Source of the DNA: Halobacteriales archaeon QS_1_68_20
GTDB taxonomy: Archaea; Halobacteriota; Halobacteria; Halobacteriales; PXRE01
Reading direction: 5' to 3'
DNA: 64,000 nt
Assembly (NCBI GenBank): GCA_003021085.1
Contig: PXRE01000014.1
Coordinates: forward strand, 1 to 64,000
The notes beneath the pieces are model-generated. The model had not been told where the DNA came from, ran no database searches, and saw nothing but the letters and a program-made list of their open reading frames with translations. How positions within the stretch are numbered: the stretch's first letter is position 1; every line of letters starts with the position of its first letter. This document shows, one piece after another, positions 24,406 through 33,174 of this stretch. The translations under genes were made by a program, and so were the position numbers.

Positions 24406-26241
24406 GTGACTTCCTTGGAACGACTCCGCCATAGGTGCAGGACGGCCGCCCGGGTGACCGTCGGCGACCGGACCGGTGCCGCCGTCTTCCTCGGCGCGCT
24501 CGTCCTGTTCGGGGCTACCTTGCGGGTCGGCGTCTTCGTCAGCGACACCTACACCGTCGCGGACACGATGGTCGCGGTGGCCGACGGCCACCTGCACGTC
24601 ACCGAGCGAGTTTTCGACCCGACCGGAACGGGGGACACCCCACGGATGCACGTCCGCGACGGTCGGCTGTACGGCCGCAATTACGGCCAGGTCGTCGCCT
24701 CGCTGCCGTTCCTGTGGGCACTCGCGGCGGTGGACCAGGTCGCCGACCTGGGGGTGATCCTGCCGCTGTCGTGGTCTATCCTGCTGTTTGCCTTCGCCGT
24801 GACCGTCGGCCGATCCGTGGACCGGCCGCGAGTGGCCACCGCCGGGGGGACGCTCGCTGCGGCGCTGTTCGCGGTGAACGTCGCGCACGTGCGCCCGCTC
24901 GATCCCAGGTGGCGGCCGTTGCTGGCGTTGCAACTGTCGACCGTGGTGGCGGCGGCGCTACTGTGCGTCCTCGTCTACCGGCTGGTCGCACGGATGCACG
25001 GCCGGCAGGTCGGCGCGTTCGCCGCCGCCATCGCCGCGCTCGGCTCGCCGGTCGGGTTCTGGGCGACGATTCCGAAACGGCACACCGTCGTCGCCTCGCT
25101 CGCCCTGGGGACGCTGTATTGCTTCTACCGGAGCCGCGAGGCCGACGACCGCCAGACTGCGACGCGGTTCCGGGCGCTGGCCTACGTCCCGGTTGGCCTG
25201 GCCGCGTGGGTGTTCGCCCCTGACGCCGGTATCCTGTTCGTCGCACTCGCGAGCGTCGACGTCGTCACGGTGCGGTCGAACCACCCGCGCCGACTGGCGC
25301 TCGTGGGCGCGGCCTTCCTCGTCTCGTTGCTTCCCGCCCTGGTGACGAACGCACTCGTCTCCGGGAACCCGCTGCATCCGCCGGTCGCGCTACCGACCTA
25401 CGTGGGCCCGGGCGAGACTGTCGCCGCGGCGGACGGGGCCGGCGGATCTATCGGCGGCGCGGGGGCCAGCGGCGTCGTCGGGGGACTCGCGGCACAGTTC
25501 TTCGAGAAGTTGTTCGTCGGGGTGTCGGCTCTGCTCGATCCGCGGCGACTGTTCCACGTCTTCGTCCGTGGGAACCTCGGACTGGGGTTGCATCCGTACG
25601 GCGCGCTTCCGGTCAACCTCGCCGTGCTGGAGGTGATGCCGCTGGCTGGCGCGTTGCTCGCGACCCCGCTCGCGCTCGGTGTGCGGGCACGAACTGGGGA
25701 GGACCTGCGGCTGTTCCCGACGGACCCGAAGCGGGCGACCGACGCACTGGTGCTGGTCTACCTCGCCGTCCTGTTGCTGGCGTACCTGCCGCGGTCGCTG
25801 ACACACACGATGTTGACGGTGCGGTACCTCCATCCGCTGTATCCGCTCTGTGCGTACCTGCTCGCCAGGGTCGCGTTCGTGCGCGCGGCCGTCGACCGCG
25901 AGTGGCGATTGCTGGGCGGCACCTACGCCGCGTTTCTCCTCGTCGGCGGACCGCTGTTCGTCCTCGCGCTGGCGACGTGGGCCGGCGGGTTGGACGAGGC
26001 AGTCCAGTACAACGCCCGAGTCGCGCTGTCCGCCGCGGCGGTCGTCGGCTACTGGGGCGTCGTCGCGGCACTGACCGACGATCACGAGCGACTGGGTGCC
26101 GTCTCGCTGGCGTTCGCCGGCGCGGCGGCGACGGTCTACATCCTGCTGGCGGCGTTCGTGTACTTTCCCTACGGGGAGCAGTTCGCGTTACCCGCCGCGG
26201 GGGCACTGGCCGACCGACTCGTCCACATGGTCGCGCTCTGA
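24406..26241 (+). CDS. Polytopic membrane protein (about 13 helices), possible glycosyltransferase-like
   Basis: 611 residues from GTG 24406, about 50 bases after the 23845 gene. Many hydrophobic helices, for example AAVFLGALVLFGATLRVGVF, LLCVLVYRLVA, FVALASVDVVTV and LVLVYLAVLLLAYLP. The extracellular loops contain SDTYTVADTMVAVADGHLH and DGRLYGRNYGQVVASLP. The layout, with an acidic first loop, resembles membrane GT-C glycosyltransferases or DUF2079-like proteins. I see no clear catalytic motif. It may modify or assemble the neighbouring exported proteins (inference). Confidence 0.75.
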   Translation: MTSLERLRHRCRTAARVTVGDRTGAAVFLGALVLFGATLRVGVFVSDTYTVADTMVAVADGHLHVTERVFDPTGTGDTPRMHVRDGRLYGRNYGQVVASLPFLWALAAVDQVADLGVILPLSWSILLFAFAVTVGRSVDRPRVATAGGTLAAALFAVNVAHVRPLDPRWRPLLALQLSTVVAAALLCVLVYRLVARMHGRQVGAFAAAIAALGSPVGFWATIPKRHTVVASLALGTLYCFYRSREADDRQTATRFRALAYVPVGLAAWVFAPDAGILFVALASVDVVTVRSNHPRRLALVGAAFLVSLLPALVTNALVSGNPLHPPVALPTYVGPGETVAAADGAGGSIGGAGASGVVGGLAAQFFEKLFVGVSALLDPRRLFHVFVRGNLGLGLHPYGALPVNLAVLEVMPLAGALLATPLALGVRARTGEDLRLFPTDPKRATDALVLVYLAVLLLAYLPRSLTHTMLTVRYLHPLYPLCAYLLARVAFVRAAVDREWRLLGGTYAAFLLVGGPLFVLALATWAGGLDEAVQYNARVALSAAAVVGYWGVVAALTDDHERLGAVSLAFAGAAATVYILLAAFVYFPYGEQFALPAAGALADRLVHMVAL

Positions 26242-26284
26242 ACGCCCAGCGACCGACGGGGGAAGCGAGCACACTGGGGCGTTG

Positions 26285-26372
26285 GGCCACCTCAAGCCGA
26301 CCGTTCGGCCACCTCAAGCCGACCGTTCGGCCACCTCAAGCCGACCGTTCGGCCACCTCAAGCCGACCGTTC
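26285..26372. repeat. Four exact 22-bp tandem repeats carrying CTCAAG
   Basis: GGCCACCTCAAGCCGACCGT plus TC, repeated four times without change (26285, 26307, 26329, 26351). Twenty-two bases is two turns of DNA, so the CTCAAG core always faces the same side. Two further CTCAAG cores follow at 26388 and 26409, the last directly before the promoter of 26454. I read it as a regulator-binding array rather than coding sequence. Confidence 0.85.
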
Positions 26373-26387
26373 GCTCGGACGGGCGCT

Positions 26388-26427
26388 CTCAAGCTAGACG
26401 TTCGAAACCTCAAGTGACCTAATACAA
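26388..26427 (+). promoter_or_regulatory. Composite promoter element B: CTCAAG-21-CTCAAG-N3-CCTAATACAA
   Basis: CTCAAG at 26388 and 26409 (21 bases apart), three bases, then CCTAATACAA at 26418-26427 and TAGGG. Identical in plan to element A at 23754. The TATA-like part is 27-36 bases before ATG 26454, giving a nearly leaderless mRNA. Confidence 0.7.
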
Positions 26428-26453
26428 TAGGGAACCGGACCGTTCGTTCCCCT

Positions 26454-27608
26454 ATGAACTCCCGGCTCCTCGTCGCCGCGGCGGCGGTGCTGCTCGCAGT
26501 GGCAGTGCCGACTGCCGCCGTGACGGTTGCCGGGGACGGTCCTGCCGACCAGGAGGCCGACCTCGTGACCCTGGCACCGCACGAGGGGCCCAACGGCGCC
26601 TACGCCTCCGTCGACGACGGCGAACTGACGGTGGCCTTCGACCGACTGAACGACCGGGGACGGACGATCGTCGACGAGGTGTTCACCGTCACCGCCGACA
26701 CCGACGGGCCGGTCTCCGTCTGGGTGACCGTCGACGACGCCGGGGTCGACGTCTACCGGGGCGACGAACCCGGTACGGCGCTGGACAGCCGACAGGACGC
26801 CGTGACGCTTCAACCTGGCGAGTCCGTCGCCGTCGGCTTCGCCATCGACACGACGGGGTCGGCCCCCGCGGCCGACGCCGTCACCGTCCACGCAGAACCC
26901 GTCGACCAGGGGTCGACCGAACCGGGCGGATCGTCGGGCGACGCCGATTTCGTCGTCACGGACCTCTCCGCGCCGGCGGAGGCCACCACCGGGGAACCGG
27001 TCCAGATCGCCGCCACCGTGGAGAACGTCGGCGACGCCGACGGCGAGTACCTCGCCAGACTCGTCGTCGACGGGACGGTCGTCGACAGTCGGACGGTGAC
27101 GGTCCCGGCAGGGGAGACCCGGACGGTCACCGTCGAGCGGACGTTCGACGCTGCCGGCGAGTACGAACTGGTCGTCGGCGACCGGTCGCGGACGATCACC
27201 GTCGTCCGGCCACCCGAACCGTCGGCCGAGTTCGAGACGTCGGAGGCCCGCATCCTCGACGACGAGATCAGTGCGGGCGACAGCACGGAGGTCGCCGTCA
27301 CCGTCGAGAACGTCGGCGACGCCCCGGGCGAGACGACCGTGGAACTCGTGATCGGCGGGACGGTCGTCGACAGCGAGACCGTGGAACTGGAACCCGGCGA
27401 GCGGACGACGGTGACCTTCGAGTGGTCGTTCCGACAGGCGGGCGTCTATCAGGTCGGCGTCGGCGGCCTCGACGCGGGGAAGGTCACCGTGCTGTCCGGG
27501 GCCGACGCCGAGGGGCGCCAGCTCTCCAGTAGCCTCCAGACCGCGGCCGCCGGGCCGGTGCTCGTGTTGCTGTTGCTGGTCCTGGCGTGGCGGTACCGGC
27601 GGGGCTGA
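26454..27608 (+). CDS. Membrane-anchored protein with two CARDB domains
   Basis: 384 residues. N-terminal Sec-like signal (RLLVAAAAVLLAVAVPTAAV), an acidic first domain to about residue 160, then two CARDB adhesion-type beta domains: VTDLSAPAEATTGEPVQIAA with VENVGDADGEYLARLVVDG, and ISAGDSTEVAVTVENVGDAP. A C-terminal helix (AAAGPVLVLLLLVLAWRY) anchors it, with the domains outside. CARDB modules bind other surface proteins or glycans. Its promoter has the tandem array and element B. Probably a component of the surface structure built by this locus. Confidence 0.82.
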   Translation: MNSRLLVAAAAVLLAVAVPTAAVTVAGDGPADQEADLVTLAPHEGPNGAYASVDDGELTVAFDRLNDRGRTIVDEVFTVTADTDGPVSVWVTVDDAGVDVYRGDEPGTALDSRQDAVTLQPGESVAVGFAIDTTGSAPAADAVTVHAEPVDQGSTEPGGSSGDADFVVTDLSAPAEATTGEPVQIAATVENVGDADGEYLARLVVDGTVVDSRTVTVPAGETRTVTVERTFDAAGEYELVVGDRSRTITVVRPPEPSAEFETSEARILDDEISAGDSTEVAVTVENVGDAPGETTVELVIGGTVVDSETVELEPGERTTVTFEWSFRQAGVYQVGVGGLDAGKVTVLSGADAEGRQLSSSLQTAAAGPVLVLLLLVLAWRYRRG

Positions 27609-27671
27609 TCCGCCCGGCGCTTCTCAGGTGTTCCCGGACGAGTCGGGTGACCGTCAGGTATATTCGGTAGT

Positions 27672-28853
27672 GTGCGGTACGACGGTGTGAATGACTCGGC
27701 CGCGCGCGGTTCGACGCGGGGGGTGTCACCGGTGAGCGGCCGGTCGCTTCTCGGGACCGCGGCGACGATTATCTTCGTCGCGCTGGTCGTCGGTCTGCTG
27801 GCGGGGCAGGTCCTCGGCCAACCGGTGTTCGTCGGGTACGTGACCACCGACAGCATGGAGCCGACCATCGACGCGAGCGATGGATTCGTGGCCGTCCCGT
27901 CGTTCCTGGCGGGCGAACCGGAGGTGGGCGACGTCGTCGTCTTCGACGCCCGCGAACTCCACGACGGCGGCCTGACGACCCACCGGATCGTCGGGGAGAC
28001 CGAGGACGGGTACATCACGAAGGGCGACGCCAATTCATTCACCGACCAGGACGCCGAGGAACCCCCGGTGAACGACGGGCAGATCGTCGCCCACGCGCTC
28101 CAGATAGACGGCGAGGTGGTCACGATTCCGCACCTGGGGACGGTCGTCGGGACCGTCCAGTCCATCGTCGCGGCGCCGTTCGGGATGCTGGACCAGCGTA
28201 GCGCCGGCACGGTACTGATCGGGGTCGGCATCGCGCTGTTCCTGCTGGCGGGCGTGGTCGGCGAGCGGGGACGCCGGGTCACCCGGCGGTCGCGCAACCG
28301 GCCGAACGTCGTGGCCATCAGGACCCTCGTGACGTTCGCGGTCGTGATCGTCGTCGGGGCGGCGACCGCCGCGATGGTGTTGCCCGCCGGCGTCCACGAG
28401 TTCGGCGTCGCGGCCGCCGAGGAACCGACCGGCGAACCGAACGTCGTCGAACCGGGCGGGACGGCGACGGTCTCCTACGATACCCACAACGGGGGCTTCC
28501 TGCCGGTGCTGGTGATCAACGAGCCGGCGAGCAAGGGGACCGCGGTGGAACCGAAAGAGGTCGTACTCGGAGGCGGCGAACGCGCGGAGACGACGGTGAC
28601 GATGGCCGCACCCGACGAACCGGCGACGCGACTCCGCCACGTCCGTGAGTCGCGGTACCTGCTGTTGTTGCCACCACGGGTCGTCGCCGCCTTGCACGCG
28701 ATCCATCCCCTGCTCGCGCTACTGGCCGTCGACGCCGTCGTCACGGCGTTCGTCGTGTCCGCGTCGGTGGCCGTCTTCGGCACAGGCCACCTCCGGTTAC
28801 GGTCGAGGGACGACCTGCCGGTGCTGACGCGGTTGCGACGGCGGTTCCGGTAG
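27672..28853 (+). CDS. Signal peptidase I (Sec11/SipW type) with extra membrane domain
   Basis: 393 residues from GTG 27672 (another GTG at 27687). N-terminal helix, then catalytic Ser in TDSMEPTIDASDGF (near 61), VGDVVVFDARELHDGG, catalytic His in THRIVGE (near 104) and GYITKGDAN with Asp (near 119): the Ser/His/Asp pattern of archaeal and ER signal peptidases. After residue 160 come three or more extra helices and a beta domain (EPNVVEPGGTATVSYDTHNG) beyond the usual length. Its position between surface proteins suggests a dedicated rather than housekeeping role. Confidence 0.88.
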   Translation: MRYDGVNDSAARGSTRGVSPVSGRSLLGTAATIIFVALVVGLLAGQVLGQPVFVGYVTTDSMEPTIDASDGFVAVPSFLAGEPEVGDVVVFDARELHDGGLTTHRIVGETEDGYITKGDANSFTDQDAEEPPVNDGQIVAHALQIDGEVVTIPHLGTVVGTVQSIVAAPFGMLDQRSAGTVLIGVGIALFLLAGVVGERGRRVTRRSRNRPNVVAIRTLVTFAVVIVVGAATAAMVLPAGVHEFGVAAAEEPTGEPNVVEPGGTATVSYDTHNGGFLPVLVINEPASKGTAVEPKEVVLGGGERAETTVTMAAPDEPATRLRHVRESRYLLLLPPRVVAALHAIHPLLALLAVDAVVTAFVVSASVAVFGTGHLRLRSRDDLPVLTRLRRRFR

Positions 28854-29069
28854 CCCCGCCGGGACGGGTCGCCGTGAGGTAGTATCCCTTCCTCTAGTGG
28901 CGAAAAAACGAGCAACCTTTTTAGGCCCTGGGGCCGCCTGATCGATAGACGCCGCGAAAGCGGTGCGGGAGGAGAGACGCCGGGACGAGGCCGGCGACCG
29001 GAGCCGAGGTGTGGCGGGTCCGGTCGCGGGGGACGGTCCACCAGGGCCAGCACGGCGTCGGGAACGACC
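28854..29069 (+). other. Long GC-rich leader before the DUF5305 gene
   Basis: TATA-like CTTTTTA at about 28917-28923 would start transcription near 28945, leaving roughly 125 bases before ATG 29070. Most genes here look leaderless, so this is unusual. The stretch (CGCCGCGAAAGCGGTGCG and following) could fold into a hairpin. It may be a structured leader, or the true gene start may lie upstream. I cannot identify a known RNA. Confidence 0.4.
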
Positions 29070-30245
29070 ATGATCGACAGCCCCCGACTGAAACTACTGG
29101 TTGGCACGCACGGGTTGCGCCTGGCCGCGGTGCTCGCAATAGTGGCGGTGCTGGCGGTCTCGTCGGCGGGGTGGCTGGCGTTCACCCCCCAGACGGAGAC
29201 GGTCACCCAGCAGGGCCACCACCAGCAGGTCACGACCACGACGGCGACCAGTGCGGTCGTCACGGCGGAGGACTCGCTGTGGCCGAAAGGCACGGAACTG
29301 CGCGACAAGCCGGTGTACCTGTTCAACGCGACGCCGGAGATGACCGTGACCGCCCGGACCGGAGTACAGGGGGCCGAGCGGGCGACCATCGACCACGAGT
29401 GGCAACTGACCCTGCTGGCCGAGAGCGACGGCGAGGTGTTCTGGTCGGAGACGGAGACGCTGACGGCCGAAACCCACGAGGGGACGGCCGGCAACACCAC
29501 CACGACCGTCGACGTGGCGGAACTCCGCGAGCGCGTCCAGCGCCAGCAACAGAAGGTCGGGACCGCGGGCACGGTCAGGGCGGTGCTCAGGTTGAACGTG
29601 GAGTACGAGACCGACCGCTACCAGGGCGGGACGACGCTGTCGACGCCCATCGAGTTCCGGGGTGACGCCTTCGCCCTGCCCGGGGAACTTTCGGACCGGA
29701 GCCAGCACTCGACGCCCATCCCGACCGAGGTCACCCGGCCCGCCGACCGGGGCCTCGTCTACGGCCTGGGCGGCCTCGGCCTGCTCGCGCTGGCCGGTGC
29801 CGCGGGCATCGTCTACCAGCGACCCGACACCATCGACGTGGAACGGGCGCGCAACGAGATGTACCGCCGCCAGTACGACGAGTGGATCTCGCCGGGCGTC
29901 ATCCCGGACGGCCTCGCGCAGGCGTTCGTCAACGTCGAGTCGCTGGAGGACGTCGTCGACGTGGCCATCGACACGAACGAGCGGGTGATCCACGACACCC
30001 GGCGGGACCTGTTCGCCGTCATCAGCGACAACGTCGTCTACTACTACAGCGCCGAGGGCAACTGGGAGGAGACGATGTTCCCCAGTTTCGAGGTCCCGGA
30101 CTCCGGCGGGGGACCCGCCCCCGACTCCGGTGGGGAGCCCGCCCCTGGGCCGCTGGCGCCGGACGGCGACGCCCCCGACGACTTCGAGGAGGCGTTCGGC
30201 GGCGGAGACGGGGACTCGCCGCTCGACTTCTCCGAGGACGAGTGA
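29070..30245 (+). CDS. DUF5305 family membrane protein
   Basis: 391 residues. Helix near 18-38 (LRLAAVLAIVAVLAVSSAGW), a large outside domain with FTPQTETVTQQGHHQQ, TVTARTGVQGAERATI and VRAVLRLNVEYETDRYQGG, then a second helix near 225-247 (GLVYGLGGLGLLALAGAAGI). The cytoplasmic part ends in a Gly/Pro/Asp-rich tail. This is the DUF5305 plan, and DUF5305 genes are found beside signal peptidase genes in archaea. Function unknown; I infer a partner of the signal peptidase at 27672. Confidence 0.85.
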   Translation: MIDSPRLKLLVGTHGLRLAAVLAIVAVLAVSSAGWLAFTPQTETVTQQGHHQQVTTTTATSAVVTAEDSLWPKGTELRDKPVYLFNATPEMTVTARTGVQGAERATIDHEWQLTLLAESDGEVFWSETETLTAETHEGTAGNTTTTVDVAELRERVQRQQQKVGTAGTVRAVLRLNVEYETDRYQGGTTLSTPIEFRGDAFALPGELSDRSQHSTPIPTEVTRPADRGLVYGLGGLGLLALAGAAGIVYQRPDTIDVERARNEMYRRQYDEWISPGVIPDGLAQAFVNVESLEDVVDVAIDTNERVIHDTRRDLFAVISDNVVYYYSAEGNWEETMFPSFEVPDSGGGPAPDSGGEPAPGPLAPDGDAPDDFEEAFGGGDGDSPLDFSEDE

Positions 30246-30305
30246 GCGGCGGAGCCGGTCGCCGATCCCCGGCCCGACCGTTCACCGCCGGACTCGGTCG
30301 TCGAC

Positions 30306-30734
30306 TCAGCGGACGACGGTGACCGGAATCGACGAGCGGCGCACGACGGTCTCCGCGACGCTGCCCAGCACGATGCGCTGGACGCCCGTCCGGCCGTGGC
30401 TTCCCACGACCACCTCGTCGACGTCCTCGCGCTCGGAGAACTCCACGACGGCACGAGCGGGCCGACCTACCTCCATCGTCGTCTCCAGGTCGACGCCGTA
30501 CTCGTCGGCCAGTTCCTGCGCCTCCGTGAAGAGGTCCCGGGCGTCCTCGCACGCGCGCTCGTACCACTCCTCGCTCGAGAAGGGGACGCCGACGTCGACC
30601 TCGTACCCGGCCTCGACCGGGTCGACGACGTGTAGCGCCGTCAGGTCCGCGTCGGCGTGCTCCTCCAGGGCGTACTCCAGGGCCGCCCAGGCCTGGGGGG
30701 ACCGGTCCAGCGCGACGAGCACGCGCTTTGCCAT
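30306..30734 (-). CDS. Universal stress protein, UspA family
   Basis: 142 residues. KRVLVALDRSPQAWAALEYA opens it; VVGSHGRTGVQRIVLGSVAE with following VVRRSSIPVTVVR is the ATP-binding motif of the ATP-binding Usp branch. Tandem charged helices (EDARDLFTEAQELADEYG) lie between. It should act in stress tolerance. Converges on the DUF5305 gene, 60 bases apart. Confidence 0.93.
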   Translation of the reverse strand: MAKRVLVALDRSPQAWAALEYALEEHADADLTALHVVDPVEAGYEVDVGVPFSSEEWYERACEDARDLFTEAQELADEYGVDLETTMEVGRPARAVVEFSEREDVDEVVVGSHGRTGVQRIVLGSVAETVVRRSSIPVTVVR

Positions 30735-30828
30735 GTGGTAACGTACGTACTACGGGGGAAAAGTACCCGGTGTGTACCCCGGATAAGCACCCCAAAGCAC
30801 ATTATTTCGGCACTGATTCTCCGATACG

Positions 30829-31413
30829 ATGGCTCCCGATATGCGGCGACGATTCCTCCAGATTGGTGGACTTGCGCTGGTGACCGGTCTCGCTGGTTGT
30901 TTGTCTTCGTCCGATACACCGACCGACAGCGCCCCGGAGACCGAGAGCGGCCCCGGATTCGACACGCCACCCACGGGCGAGTGCGATCCCGTCGACCTCC
31001 CGACGTCGGGGCCGACGAAGGGTGGCCTGGAGCCGGTCGAGTATCCGGACTTCCCCGGGGAAGTGACCGACGGGACCGCCCGGTCGTTCGCACGGGACTT
31101 CGAGTACGCGTACCGCCGCAACGAGTTCGTCAAGCGTCACGAGGATACGTGGTACGACGAGTTGACCGTGGACGTCGAGAACGCCGAGCTAACGGACGAG
31201 CGCGGTGAGGGATACGTCGTCAGGACCGACGGAGAGACGACCTTCGCAGTCACCGACCGACCCGAGACGGCGACCGGGACGGCGCGTCCCACCGGCCGGG
31301 GGCCGTTCACGACCTGGTTCTACCTCACCGACCGCTACGCGATCCGATACGAGAACTCCGAGGCCGAGGAGCCGAACTTCGAGCACGGTGAGATCGTCGC
31401 CTGCGCCGAGTAG
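30829..31413 (+). CDS. Tat-type lipoprotein, unknown function
   Basis: 194 residues. MRRRFLQIGGLALVTGLAGC carries a twin-arginine motif and a lipobox LAGC, so the Cys should be lipidated and the protein held outside the membrane. The body is hydrophilic, with AYRRNEFVKRHEDTWYDELT and GEGYVVRTDGETTFAVTD. ATTATTT at 30801 is a TATA-like element 28 bases before ATG 30829, favouring this start over the ATG at 30841. Homologues of this kind occur widely in haloarchaea without an assigned role. Confidence 0.85.
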   Translation: MAPDMRRRFLQIGGLALVTGLAGCLSSSDTPTDSAPETESGPGFDTPPTGECDPVDLPTSGPTKGGLEPVEYPDFPGEVTDGTARSFARDFEYAYRRNEFVKRHEDTWYDELTVDVENAELTDERGEGYVVRTDGETTFAVTDRPETATGTARPTGRGPFTTWFYLTDRYAIRYENSEAEEPNFEHGEIVACAE

Positions 31414-31434
31414 CCCGTCACTCGCGAGTCGGCG

Positions 31435-33174
31435 CTACCGCCCGCCGTGTCGCGTCAGGCACTTCGAGAGGCCGATCAGTTCGACGGGTTCGGAGTTGTC
31501 CGGCGAGTAGACGACCATCTGGCCCTTCTCCATGTAGGGGACCCGCCCCTCCAGGTTCGTGGGGATGTTCACCGCGCTGATGGCGTCCTCGTCGCCCAGG
31601 TTGAGGACGACCCGGGTGTTGACCTGCTTGAACACCGGTTCCGCGACGTCCTGGGGGTCCTGGGTGATGAGGAACAGGCCGAGTCGCTCCTTGCGGCCCT
31701 GCCTGGCGGCCTCGGTGAACTTGCGGATGACCTGGCCGGCCTGGACGGTGTCGGCGTCGGTGAGGAAGTTGTGGGCCTCGTCCATGCCGACGACCAGCGG
31801 CGTCTCCTTGATCCGCTCGTAGTAGGGGTCGTTGCTGAGTTTCTCGTCCACCAGCAGGCTGGACAGCGCCAGCACGATCACCGCCGTTGACCTGCTGTCG
31901 GTGACGTGGTACGTCGGGACGACCGTGAGGCCGCCCGGGCGGACGAACTCGTGGACGAGGTCGGTGATCGGCGGGGCGTCCTGGTCGAACACGTCGCCGA
32001 ACCCGCGGACACGGCGCTTGATCGCGTCGAAGGTCGCCTCGTGGACCCTGCCGGACTCGTGGAGTTCCTCCTTCAGCGCGGGGTCGTCGAGGTACGAGAG
32101 GAACTCCTCGTAGGTGGCGTCGTCGCCGTAGCGCTGGAAGAACGTCGGGACGAGTTCGTTCGTCAGCGCGCCGTACTGGTTGTCGTTGAGGCCGCCGCCA
32201 GCGACCAGCCAGGGGTTGCCCCGGACCATCGAGAACGGGACGGTAAAGGCCACCTGCTCGGCGCGGTGGTGGTCCGCGCTGTAGGAGGCCCCCTCGACGG
32301 CGGGGACGAACGCCCGGACGTCGTCGTGGCCGCCGTGGGCGATGCCCTCGCGCTCGAAGGGGCGCTCGTCCTCGGCGGTGACCTCGGGGTTGTCGTCGTG
32401 CATCTGGGCGTACTCGTCCTGGGGGTCGAACTGGACGACGGCGAGTTCGGGCGAGCGGCCGTCGTCCATCTCGTAGGTGCGCCCGAGGTACTGCCGGAGG
32501 ACGTTCTTCGCGGCGTGGGTCTTGCCGGACCCCGTCGCGCCGGCGATCAGGGTGTGCCGGAACACCAGCGGGTCGCCGTCCTCGTAGTCGTCCTGCAGGC
32601 GGTAGCCGATGGTCGGCGGTTCGGCGGCCGTGCGGACCTTCTCGCCGCCGACCGAGAGGTGCCCGAGGAAGACGCCGTCCTCGGGAATCTTCAGGCCGGT
32701 CTTGATCTCGGCGTCGTCGGTGGCTTCCCGGACGACCGTCTCCGGTTTCGGGACGCGGTCGGTCATCCGGCGGCGGAGGTCCCCGCCCTCGCGGTAGAGT
32801 ACGGCCAGCGGTTCGAGGCTGGCGAGGAACTTGTAGTCCTGTTCGTCGATGCCGTCCCGGCGCATGGCACGGCGGGCGTGGATCTCGGTGGCGTCGTCGG
32901 CGTAGAACTCCTGGACGTACTCCAGGGTCGACACCCGCGCGAACAGCAGTTCGTCGTCCGGGTACGGAACGAGCAGGTAGGTGCCGATGCGGATCGACGA
33001 GCGGTTGGCCGCGGTGACGTACGCCTTCAGGTCGGTCTCGTCGTCGTCCTCGCCGATGCGCAGGCCCTCCGACACCGCCAGGGTCCCGATGCCGTGGTCG
33101 TCCCCGCGCGGTTCGGCGTCCAGCGGTTCGAACTCGTCGGGGTCGTGCGTCTGGAAGTCGCCGAGGTCAGTCAC
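31435..33174 (-). CDS. HerA-type ATP-dependent DNA translocase/helicase
   Basis: 579 residues. Walker A in LIAGATGSGKTHAAKNVLR (near 211-220), Walker B region LVVGMDEAHNFLTDADT, and the sensor-like LFLITQDPQDVAEPVFKQ. N-terminal HAS-barrel-like part (LKAYVTAANRSSIRIGTYLL). HerA forms a hexamer and works with NurA and Mre11-Rad50 in DNA end resection. NurA and Mre11-Rad50 are not in this window, so it may be one of several HerA-like proteins typical of haloarchaea. The residues FDPQDEYAQMHDDNPEV sit between the motifs. Confidence 0.9.
   Translation of the reverse strand: MTDLGDFQTHDPDEFEPLDAEPRGDDHGIGTLAVSEGLRIGEDDDETDLKAYVTAANRSSIRIGTYLLVPYPDDELLFARVSTLEYVQEFYADDATEIHARRAMRRDGIDEQDYKFLASLEPLAVLYREGGDLRRRMTDRVPKPETVVREATDDAEIKTGLKIPEDGVFLGHLSVGGEKVRTAAEPPTIGYRLQDDYEDGDPLVFRHTLIAGATGSGKTHAAKNVLRQYLGRTYEMDDGRSPELAVVQFDPQDEYAQMHDDNPEVTAEDERPFEREGIAHGGHDDVRAFVPAVEGASYSADHHRAEQVAFTVPFSMVRGNPWLVAGGGLNDNQYGALTNELVPTFFQRYGDDATYEEFLSYLDDPALKEELHESGRVHEATFDAIKRRVRGFGDVFDQDAPPITDLVHEFVRPGGLTVVPTYHVTDSRSTAVIVLALSSLLVDEKLSNDPYYERIKETPLVVGMDEAHNFLTDADTVQAGQVIRKFTEAARQGRKERLGLFLITQDPQDVAEPVFKQVNTRVVLNLGDEDAISAVNIPTNLEGRVPYMEKGQMVVYSPDNSEPVELIGLSKCLTRHGGR

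Noticed and set aside
26285-26372. CRISPR array
   Set aside because: The 22-bp units are contiguous with no spacers, and no cas genes are present.
28854-29069. SRP RNA or RNase P RNA
   Set aside because: The stretch is too short (about 125 bases) and lacks the conserved core sequences of either RNA.
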